64,000 nt of DNA from Pyxicephalus adspersus (Eukaryota > Chordata > Amphibia > Anura > Pyxicephalidae): contig NC_092862.1 of the NCBI RefSeq assembly GCF_032062135.1, forward strand, positions 92,829,478-92,893,477, read 5' to 3'. Below, one piece after another: positions 55,412 through 64,000 of this stretch; position 1 is the stretch's first letter, and each line of letters opens with the position of its first letter. The position numbers were made by a program, and so were the translations under genes. The notes under the pieces were generated by a model. It was not told where the DNA came from and searched no databases. It saw only the letters and a list, made by a program, of their open reading frames with translations.

Positions 55412-56315
55412 AGGCTTTAAACTCTGAGCAGCCAATTGCAACACAGGATAGAGTCAGGAACTTATCTGCCTCTGCACAGCCTCATAGTATATGCTGGGGA
55501 TGCTAATACAATACATCATGCACGGCTACAGGGAAGCAGGGGCTGCTGCTATTTCTTTATTCTCCTTGCGGCTGAATGTCACGTTGCTTGACAAAATAGG
55601 CGATGTGGGATACTGCGGTAGTGCACAGGACAGAATCACTGGCGTTTCCTAAAATTATCTTTTTTTTTATTGAGTCAAAAGCTTGTTTAAAGTAAATGTA
55701 CAGTATATACTATATCAGTTGATAAAGGGCAGATTGGTTTGCTCCAAATCTACTTTGGTATTCCCCAAGGATCTGATTGAAGAATATTTCTCAATTATAG
55801 ATTAGGCTGGACAAAATAAGACTACATTCCAACATATTTCCTTTCCTATAGATAGGCCGGATAACGCATACTTCCAGTCATCTGGAATCTGTTCTTCCCT
55901 TCATATTTTAAGAATTGATTGGTGTTTGCATTTCCAGATAACTTAGTTTACCACAGAATCTTCTTTTGTTGTTTATCCCTTTCTTTTAGTTCTTTTTCTA
56001 TTGATAGTAGGTTCTCTATTATTTTTCTATTCAAGACCTTTTTTATGTATGCAGTTTCATTTATAGTACTGCTGGAGGCCATGTGTATATTCTTTAATGT
56101 TTTATAAAATGTATTATAACCTTTTTATTGTTAGATTTTACCGATTGCTCTACTTTTAATTTTTCTTTAGGTGACAAGTTATTTTTGCTTCCTTTCATTA
56201 TCTTGTGTACATTACTACATCATTTAAACCCCATCTGCATATTACTTCCACTATTTCCACTAGCGCAGCCTTTCACATCCTTTTAAACATGCGAAAATTC
56301 CTACTACAGCTACCA
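55412..56315. other. No gene recognised
   Basis: The GC-richer part 55440-55650 may extend the repeat relic; the rest is AT-rich. No termini found. Confidence 0.45.
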
Positions 56316-56319
56316 TATC

Positions 56320-56530
56320 CAGAGCTCACAGTAAGCTTTCCAAGGCTGGAGAGGATACATTTTTTATCAGAGGATGATTCAGCAAACCTGGAATGGATTT
56401 CTTAAAAGTAATTTGCTATTTGTGAGCACATGTTTTCATTTCTGGACCAGATCCATTTCAGGATCACCCAGGCTCACTGATGAAAGTGTATTCTCTCCAG
56501 CCTTGGGGAGCTTTAATGAATCAGGCCCAA
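56320..56530. mobile_element. Palindromic MITE, third copy
   Basis: The left half (AAGCTTTCCAAGGCTGGAGA, AACCTGGAATGGATTTCTTA) and right half (TCTCCAGCCTTGGGGAGCTT, ending AATCAGGCCC) mirror each other and match the 10.4 kb copy. The outermost left arm is missing. Confidence 0.7.
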
Positions 56531-56534
56531 TGTC

Positions 56535-57450
56535 TCTGAAATTGCTGACCAGTGGGAAGAAAATTTTCTTGTGGTGATGTGGGATGTAAGGAATAGGATA
56601 CCCCAATAAAATGTATGGCAGCTTAGCAAACATGATAAAAAAACATATTAATAAAAGTTTTAAAAGATGTGCTTTAATCAGAAACTGCATGTAATGTTTG
56701 GTATACATATATTTGTAACAGCTTACATTCAGGGGTTGCTTATCTTGTGCATGACAGGCAGTTGCAAAATGTATTTACCATAAATAAGGTGGTATGTGTC
56801 GGTGCTGGGGTGGCATAGCAGAATGTTTGATTTGACATTTGGGTTACATTTGCCTATATGTTTATTGTGCATGCAAGTGGAACAAAGCCATACAGTGTAA
56901 TAACACATCATGCAACATAATTATTGCAATACATTATTTGGTCTATCACTAGTATTAATATAGCAGTTTATGTTTTTGTAAGTGACCCTTGTTACCTTTC
57001 CTAATGATCCTATAAGTCCAGTGATTTTCCACTTCTACAGTTGTAGTTCTATAGTTGTACAGTGGCAGTTTGAACAAACTTTGAAGTTGGATTTTATTGG
57101 GTGGAGCAGGGTTAAAACTCCTTTTTTACTGTCCACTGCTCAAAGATTTCCCCTCACTTCTATCATGAAGACATTTTAACAACTTTATTTTTTTTTTAAT
57201 TTTGATGCGGAGAAATCTAGGCATTGGAGGTTAAACCATTAAAACAACGGAGATCATTTTTTTACAGACTCTGAATTGTAAATCTGCCCCTGGATCCTGT
57301 CTCTTAAGCAGCAACAGTTGTTCTTGCAACTGCATAATTAGCTCATTGAAAAGATGAACATTTTTTTTAGATGCTGCCCTATTTCCACCCTCTATGTTTT
57401 TGCCTCACGGCACATAATAAAAAATCTTTCATACAATTGCTACAGATATC
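56535..57450. other. No gene recognised
   Basis: AT-rich intergenic DNA without coding or terminal-repeat signals. Confidence 0.5.
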
Positions 57451-57451
57451 A

Positions 57452-57454
<3 letters not shown>

Positions 57455-57502
<48 letters not shown>

Positions 57503-57520
57503 AATATATATTTATATATA
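57455..57520. repeat. (TA)n microsatellite
   Basis: TA run of about 40 bp with neighbouring ATAAATATATATTTATATA variants. Confidence 0.93.
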
Positions 57521-57593
57521 TGTCTACTTAATTGAAAAACTCATATTTAGAGATGGATGATGTAATTTGCATTATTTGACATTTGATCAACAG

Positions 57594-57900
57594 TTAAAGT
57601 GAAGTTAAAAAAATGTAAAAAAAAATATTAAAAGTTTTTTTAATTTTTATTTTTAACTCACCATTCCTTACTCCCTTACTAGCTTTTACTTCGGTCCTCT
57701 TGTGATTTCAAGATCTTTGACCATCTTGCCTGGCCAGACCAGAAAGATGTGATTCCAGTTTATCTATTCCTGGCACCCAGCTATGACGGGACCATACACT
57801 GCACATGCTCAGCTCAGTAGACTTTATAGAAAAGATTGCAAACACACAGGTAAGCCTATTTTATTAACATCAAGACGTTACCTATTTGTTCTGCTATACA
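57594..57900. repeat. TTAA-ended repeat, left end
   Basis: It starts TTAAAGTGAAGTTAAAAAAA at 57594. The body has GACCATCTTGCCTGGCCAGA and GCACATGCTCAGCTCAG, like other frog repeats of the 4937/43278 type. No right-hand TTAA end was identified. Confidence 0.45.
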
Positions 57901-57904
57901 CAGC

Positions 57905-58875
57905 CGGCTAGCCCACATGTTTTTTTTTATTATAAAATGGAGGATTTCCTCTTCCTCAGTCTAACCTCTTATATTTTTTAAACAGGTAGATAGACATAGA
58001 CACTGATTTGTTTGCTGAAGATTGTTGCCTAATGAGCTTGCATTGGATTTTAACTTAGAGAGCTTAAGTGACCATACAACTTATTTCTATATACATTTCA
58101 CATGTATCCTACATAATTTTTATTAAATTATTAAATAATAATTACATTTTTATTCTCCAGATAGTTTGGGTTGAATGAGATAAAAAAAAAGAAAGTTACC
58201 ATTTTCAAAGGGTCAACTTTAGCAAATATTTGGTTGGTGTTGCAGTGAAAATGGCATTACCATCAGCAATGCCTTGAAAACACCTCTCTGACCTCCCATG
58301 CTTTTATGACATTGTTACACATGTTTCTAAACTAATGCAAAGATGCCACTGTGATGCAATGGGACCATATTTATTGAATCCATAATACCAAGTGGGCAGC
58401 ATTGTCCTAAAGATAATAGTGTCTCAGGGCCATCTGTGTCTCCTCCTTCTTTTCATCTTCCACTCTGCTTTGTAAGAGCTGCCTTACCCTCCCTGGGTGC
58501 TTACTAAATGGTGGGAAGCCAGTATGTCAGTTTCTGTCCAATTTTTCTGCAATGCTGCAGGATCAGGAAGAGTTCAGAAATACAATCTCAACTGTGTGCT
58601 GCTGTCTTCTGCCGTGCCAAGGCAGAGTGGGAAACATGTTGACAGAGAGTACCATATTGTCTACCCACATTGAAACAAGCTTCTAAGTATGTTTGAATTT
58701 TTATTTTTTTTATAAAGACAACACGCAGTTAAGGAAAACTGAAAATGGGAAGGAGCTTGTAGTAGCCCCCAAGACCTATTCTACCAGTGTGCACAGTTAG
58801 GCACACATAAGGCTAGCAATGCAACTGTAATTGATATAAACATCTTCATCAACTTTTTCTAATAAGTTTACTAAA
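57905..58875. other. No gene recognised
   Basis: 58380-58680 is GC-richer and may be repeat-derived. No ORFs of note. Confidence 0.45.
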
Positions 58876-58879
58876 GGCA

Positions 58880-61260
58880 ACAAATTTAGCAGTACAACAT
58901 AATAAAAAAAGAACCTGAAAAAAACTTAACATAAGCTTACAAAAAAATAAACCTAATTTAAAAGTTGTCAGAAAATTGAACAGGAAAGGCTACTTACTAA
59001 CCATAGTGCAGCAGTTTTGGAACTGTAAACTTTAGATACCCAACAATGGCAAAATCACATTTTACAAAAAATTGTTACGGCAGCAGATTTCTGACACTGA
59101 CAATTGCTGACATTTGAATATGTCATCTTGAATGAAAAACAGTGAAGCCATTTCCTTCTGGCAGAGAACATATGTGCAGAATCTGCTGATAAGTTGTTTA
59201 TTTGGAAAAACAAAAATATATTCTTATAAGTAAATGTTATCTGTTTTTATTAAGACACACACAAAAATTTGAGAAAATAATATTTGTTTAGAGGGTAATT
59301 TATTTCTAAAGTATTTAATTAATTTATTAAAAAATCTGTGTACTAGAAATACACAAACATAGCAGGTAAAAATGAAAAACATGAAAATTGTTTATGACTT
59401 GAATGTATGTTTGAATTAAACAAAGGTTTGATTGATCTACATTAAATATTTTTTAATGCATTCCAAATTAAAGGGTTTGACTTTTATCAAACATTACAAT
59501 ATTTTACCTATTTTAAGAATGAAAAATCATTCCTGCTGCACAAAAATATAAACATAGGGGGGAAAAGGCTGTGGGCTACTGTATGCTGATTTTTTAACAA
59601 AATTATTACAAAGATTTACTGTTTTGCGAACAACACTTATTGTGTTTATAACAGTGAATTGGCACATTAATGAGCTTGCTTTCTTGTGTTGCTGTGAGAG
59701 CACAGCAGATGGAGAGACAAAGGATTAGCATTTTTAACTTGTATAGGTATGGCTTACTTGGGAAATTGGTTCATTCTTAACAGCAACTAAAATATTATGC
59801 AGGCTTTGGGATTGTAAAGCTATACTACAGGGTTAATTCTGATTTCTGTGAATACACTTGTCTGAATGCACGTATAGAGCCCATGCTTTACAATTTGGCC
59901 AAGTCATTATGTCCTGGACAGCACAATACTGGTGTATTTTAAACAGTTACAATTTTTAGTGTTGCCTATAACAAAACACCACATGTTTCTAAGCCCCTTT
60001 ATTATTTTATTTTTTGTTAAACAAATACACGATATTTATTTGTATGTTGACACTAAATTTCTATATTTCTTAATGCATGCAATGCATGATTTTTTAAAAT
60101 ATTTTAACAACCGTATAACTTTTAATATAGAAAGTTTATAAGCATAAAATGCCCGGAATTATATTTGGAACTTTTGAAAAAGTGATCCTCAGACGTAACA
60201 GTGCAAAATTATCATTTGGCATATTCTGATGTAAAATTTAGTTTTTATTGCTGAGTGTTGTTTGACATTCTGTTGTAACACTGCCTCTTTTATTACATTT
60301 ATTTTATACCTCATAATCCTAATAAATAAATTAGGGGCAAAGTTACATATTTTAGTTGGGGTCTTATCATTAAGCCTAAAGTATATTAAGTATAAGTATA
60401 ATAATTTGATAACATGAAAGCTAGGAATCAAACAGCTCTAAAGTGTTTTATAATCTCAACAGTACATACTTTTTATTGTCAAGTAAATGCCCATTAAAAA
60501 TGAAAAAACAAACTATCTCTTAATATAATAAACAAAATAGATTATTTGGAGGGTTAGATCAACAGTATGTTAAACTTTTATTTGCATTTATATAGTTGAT
60601 TTTGACTAAGTGGCCTTCCGAAACTATATTAATATATATTCAGTCATTTTTCTGCTAAAAGAAAATCATTAAAATAAAAAACCTGCAATAATTGGCTGCT
60701 GAATTTCTGTAGCACTTCCCAACTAACATTTTATTTAATTTAGTTATTTTTTTCATTTTCATGCACACCAAAAAATGTCTCCATTAAGGTAAATATAAAG
60801 CTATATTTTGGACTTATGTATGAAATTCAATGTAAATAAATAATGTTTAATTTATCATAATTTTAACACTATGCTATGAATATTTTTGCGACTGGTTGTT
60901 TAATATCTTTTCCTTTTTGATTCATGTATGCGGTACATATGTAAACAATGTATTTACCAAATTATACCTTATAATATAAAATGAGAACTACACATACATC
61001 AACAGTTAAAAACTAAAAAATTAAGTAATAGCTACATGTGGATTTGAAAACTGCAGATCCTTCCTTTTCCCAAAAGTTTTTGTATTTTTATACTGTTCTG
61101 TTTTTATTAATCTGTAATATTTTACCAGGTTTATTAGTTTCCAGAAGAATGCCGTGGAAGGCATTCTGAATCAATAAATATTAAACATTATGAAAATTAC
61201 TGAACGCTTCTTGAATTATCCCATAATATGCTGAATTTGCACTGAAATCGCATTGACTTG
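58880..61260. promoter_or_regulatory. Repeat-poor AT-rich flank with candidate enhancer
   Basis: The longest stretch of the window without visible repeats. Around 59620-59740 a denser segment has CACATTAATGAGCTTGC, an E-box CAGATG at 59706-59711 of the class bound by NeuroD proteins, and AGACAAAGG, a SOX/TCF-like site. Position 3.5 kb downstream of NEUROD6 would suit a downstream enhancer. Conservation is not tested. Confidence 0.3.
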
Positions 61261-61269
61261 AGTTGTATC

Positions 61270-61372
61270 TATATATCATAAATGATTAATATAATTATTA
61301 ATAATAATAATATTAATAATATTAATAATTTATATATATATATATATATATTAATATATATATATATATTTA
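61270..61372. repeat. AT/ATAATA low-complexity tract
   Basis: AATAATAATATTAATAATATT followed by two short TA runs. Confidence 0.9.
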
Positions 61373-61374
61373 CC

Positions 61375-62945
61375 ACCTTTTTATTATTGTTATTTATTAT
61401 TTTTTGAGCTAACACAACATCTGTATACATATAGCATACTTTAGCTTTAAAAAAAACTGTAAGAAAACATATGTTTATGTGGGCCCAGCAGATCTGTGTG
61501 GACTCTTAACGCATAGTAAGAATAAAGGTATTCATTATCATTATCAATTAATGCAGGTTGAACTTTTAATTTATTGTAGGTTTTAGAAATAATATTTAGT
61601 TTACTTTATTTAGTAAATTACTTTGGAAAAGTATATAGTACACAATAAATTTTACATATATGCCGTAGCACATACATCGCTTAGGCAATACATAAGTTAC
61701 AGAGGACAGTGATACTTTTGTAAGAAACAAATACAATAAATCAAGACTAATTCTAACATTCTTGCACATCACAGCCTTCATGTTCCAAAACTTACAGGTG
61801 TCAAACAAATGTTAACATGACACACGAAAATAAACTTTTAGGTTTAAGTTTGCTAGTGTATGATCCGTGCTATCAATTGAAACAGTGAAATAGTTGTTCA
61901 TTACCTAGAAATCACTTGAAAGGGTTATCTATATCAGTTTTACATCTTCCATCTTTAAAACATTGCTGTGCATGTTAAAGAAAGAGGCCCAGGCTTAAAA
62001 ACTTAAATTCTTAAAACAGTCACAATCAGTGTCTTTTAAATTTTAAATTTCTGTCTTTGAGACCCTGACCTTTTAATATCAGGTAGCTAACCAGCCACCC
62101 TTTATTGAATACAAACCATGTTAAGGTCTCTTAACGCCTTTGAAATTACACGATGTTAAATGTTTCTTCTAAGTCAAAATAAAACATAAAAAAGCCAGCA
62201 GTCAGTACAATTTCAATTGAAGGACTTGTCAATTTACCTTTTTAAAAGCAGTTCAATATACATTTAAAATGATTACTTGCAACAAATATTATTTAGATGT
62301 AATACCTGTTATATAATTATTTATAACTGCGTTTTTTTTTTTAAATAAATGATAGTTAAACGATTAATAATCTTTTCTAAGCCTATCAATTGTGGTTAAA
62401 TATGCTGAACTACTTTAAGGTGTATTTTATATATGAAGAGCAGCAATAACATTTATGTTTGAAAAATACGTTTTTCTTAAATGTGGATATATGGTTTATC
62501 AGTAACATAAACCCTAATGGTATTTTATATTTAATTTAATCTGTGCAAAGTAGTGATGCATTTTAGTGAGATGGTCTGTAACACCTATTAATTAAAAATT
62601 CAAAATCTTACACTAGATCCCCAGCCATCTGCGCCCATTAATTTACTATTCTGAGTTTAGGAACAGCTTACATTTTTTTGAAGCTAGTAATAGCAGTTTT
62701 GACACCATTTTAGATTATATTTTATCTGGTGAACTTTTCCTGTTCGATCACAACTTTTCTATTCTGAGATTAATGAGCTTCAAATGTGTATTGTTATGTA
62801 GTCACTAATCTTTTAATTTTAAATGAGGCCTGCAAGGCACTTCTTTGCAATTGCCAACAGGCCCCTCTGGCAGAAAACAGTTTAATATGTGATTGCTTTA
62901 AATTGTCTGCGTGCAATCAAGATAGACATTGGAATAGTAATAGTG
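61375..62945. other. No gene recognised; NEUROD6 downstream flank
   Basis: AT-rich DNA. 62640-62930 looks non-repetitive and includes TTGCCAACAGGCCCCTCTGG. It could be distal 3' UTR or a conserved flank. No ORF. Confidence 0.45.
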
Positions 62946-63270
62946 TACATTTCTTTATTTTTACACATCATGTCAACAGTTTCTTTTTAACAAATGAACA
63001 TAAAATATCCTTTTAGTGCATGGATTAAACACAGTTTTTAAATAAAATGTTAAAATTTAAATTGTAAGGTAAAATATCGCATTGGATCTGGCTTTTACAG
63101 ATGGGTAAAAAAACAAACAAGCAGGACCACAGAAGTTTAAAACACACTTTCGGGACTGCGGTGATACCTTAATCAAGCCGTGTCAATTACTGTGTGAACA
63201 AGCATCTGCTTTATCTTAATTAGAAGGGGGGAGGGAGGTGATTGACCACTGTTTATATTCATTTTCCTCA
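62940..63270 (-). other. NEUROD6: Presumed NEUROD6 3' UTR
   Basis: Sequence between the TAA stop and the first AATAAA. It has mixed composition, with a G-rich plus-strand run at 63224-63238. The extent rests on the polyadenylation signal only. Confidence 0.4.
62954..62959 (-). terminator. Candidate NEUROD6 polyadenylation signal
   Basis: TTTATT on the plus strand is AATAAA on the minus strand, about 310 bp beyond the stop codon and the nearest canonical hexamer downstream. A longer 3' UTR using other signals is possible. Confidence 0.45.
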
Positions 63271-64000
63271 TTAATTATGAAAAACTGCATTTAATTCATC
63301 TTGCATGGCGAGAGACTGGCTGCGCAGATGGAAGTCATAAGGGAAGTGGCTGTCTGTAGGCAACTTGAACATAGAGCTCTGCCCGAGGGGACCCCTGCCT
63401 GGCACTGCACAGTAATGCATGCCATAATTGTAATTTTTCCCATAGTCCAAGGCCTCTTCTTGCTTCAGGGAAAATATCCCATTATAGTTCATAGAGGGAG
63501 GGCTTAAGGGACCTTCAAACTGAGGGCTGGTGCACTCAGGAGAAGTGCTTTCATAAAAGGACTCATAAGCACTACAGTAATTGTAAGGTTTTCCCGTCTT
63601 GTAACTGTCAAGACTCCCATGGCCTGGTGGGGTACTAAGCTCAGGGCTGTGATAAGGAGGGTAAATAGAGCTGTATGGAGATCTTCCATGATGCACTGTG
63701 TCTCCACTCTGACCCATTAAAAAACTTCTGGCATTAAGCTGCAGGCACCCAGCCACCAAATTTGTTGTAGGCTGGGACAAACCTTTACATAAATTTTGAA
63801 CAAAGGTGAGAAGATCTGGCCTCTTCCCAATCCTGAGTATCTCAGACAGAGCCCAAATATAGTTTTTGGCCAGCCTCAAGGTTTCTATTTTGGAAAGCTT
63901 TTGTGTCTTGGAATAGCAAGGTACTACTTTCCGTAAATTGTCCAGTGCATCATTGAGGCCATGCATCCGACCCCTTTCTCTTGCATTAGCCTCAACACGT
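63271..64000 (-). CDS. NEUROD6: NEUROD6, neuronal bHLH transcription factor (C-terminal ~242 codons, partial)
   Basis: NEUROD6 (NEX/MATH2) is a nuclear bHLH activator that pairs with E proteins, binds E-boxes and drives differentiation of neurons. The frame is open from the window edge to TAA at 63273-63271 and ends NAVFHN, as NEUROD6 does. Visible from the edge: end of the basic region ([13 protein letters not shown]), helix 1 ([14 protein letters not shown]), loop and helix 2 ([20 protein letters not shown]). Then comes the NeuroD-specific [15 protein letters not shown] and the Tyr/Ser/Pro-rich activation region ([39 protein letters not shown]). [11 protein letters not shown] and the C-terminus separate it from NEUROD1, 2 and 4. 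The Met at 63966 is internal (MHGLN of the bHLH), not the start; roughly 95 N-terminal residues lie outside. No intron interrupts the visible part, matching the single coding exon of NeuroD genes. One oddity: Gly sits in the basic region where Asn or Thr is usual. Confidence 0.97.
   Translation of the reverse strand, partial: RVEANARERGRMHGLNDALDNLRKVVPCYSKTQKLSKIETLRLAKNYIWALSEILRIGKRPDLLTFVQNLCKGLSQPTTNLVAGCLQLNARSFLMGQSGDTVHHGRSPYSSIYPPYHSPELSTPPGHGSLDSYKTGKPYNYCSAYESFYESTSPECTSPQFEGPLSPPSMNYNGIFSLKQEEALDYGKNYNYGMHYCAVPGRGPLGQSSMFKLPTDSHFPYDFHLRSQSLAMQDELNAVFHN

Noticed and set aside
1..62900. Exons of ADCYAP1R1, the expected convergent neighbour
   Set aside because: No frame shows secretin-receptor transmembrane sequence; the gene probably lies beyond the left edge, if synteny holds.
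63301..63707. Plus frame 63301-63507 and minus frame 63504-63707
   Set aside because: Both overlap the NEUROD6 coding exon in other frames and are shadows of it.

Overview
The window reads as nuclear DNA of a frog (probably a ranoid or other neobatrachian). It is AT-rich and intergenic, and crowded with the small DNA-transposon derivatives, L2-type LINE tails and tRNA-derived SINE pieces usual in anuran genomes. Nothing looks prokaryotic: there are no operons, long ORFs, CRISPR arrays or clear structural RNA genes. Species assignment is inference from repeat types and from one protein.

Only one conventional protein-coding gene can be supported. NEUROD6, a neuronal bHLH transcription factor, lies on the minus strand at the right edge (63271 to beyond 64000) and its N-terminus is outside the window. 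Because it is transcribed leftward, the other 63 kb is its 3' flank. In human the next gene on that side is, from memory, ADCYAP1R1, but I recognise no exon of it here. The window is therefore best read as gene-poor flank holding possible distal regulatory DNA and many decayed mobile elements.

Layout. 1-520: promoter/LTR-like stretch with three CCAAT boxes, a TATA box and a polyadenylation signal. 540-1980: decayed L2/CR1-clade LINE. 1978-6620: TTAA-ended repeats and degenerate tandem arrays, with a candidate conserved element near 2.6 kb. 8.3-8.8 kb: unidentified decayed coding-like segment. 9.9-12.2 kb: poly(A)-tailed retroposon, Tc1-like element with a palindromic MITE inside it, an unresolved dispersed repeat and a TTAA-ended repeat. 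13.7-14.6 kb: LINE tail and a Harbinger-type MITE made of four hairpins. 16.8-21.7 kb: dispersed repeats carrying CTCF-like motifs and a short recurring core module. 23.3-24.7 kb: GATA microsatellite, a 250-bp foldback MITE and a candidate conserved element. 26-31.5 kb: further MITEs and an internally deleted mariner. 34.9 kb: SINE head. 37.4-38.5 kb: foldback element with long arms. 39.3-42.2 kb: palindromic MITE, candidate conserved block and a hAT MITE. 43-48.9 kb: repeats, a strand-skewed C-rich tract and a 96-bp tandem array. 49.2-50.3 kb: hAT MITE with a clean 8-bp duplication and a second MITE nested inside. 53.3-55.4 kb: TTAA element containing an 18-bp minisatellite, next to a relic of an unnamed protein family. 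56.3-57.9 kb: two more repeats. 58.9-63.2 kb: AT-rich, repeat-poor flank leading into the NEUROD6 3' UTR.

The most informative observations are structural: two nested insertions, target-site duplications that fix element ends, a core motif recurring in five places within otherwise different repeats, foldback structures, CTCF-like motifs inside repeats, and the unnamed protein-family relic at 54.7-55.2 kb. Family names for repeats come from memory of frog repeats and from the termini visible here; no database was searched.
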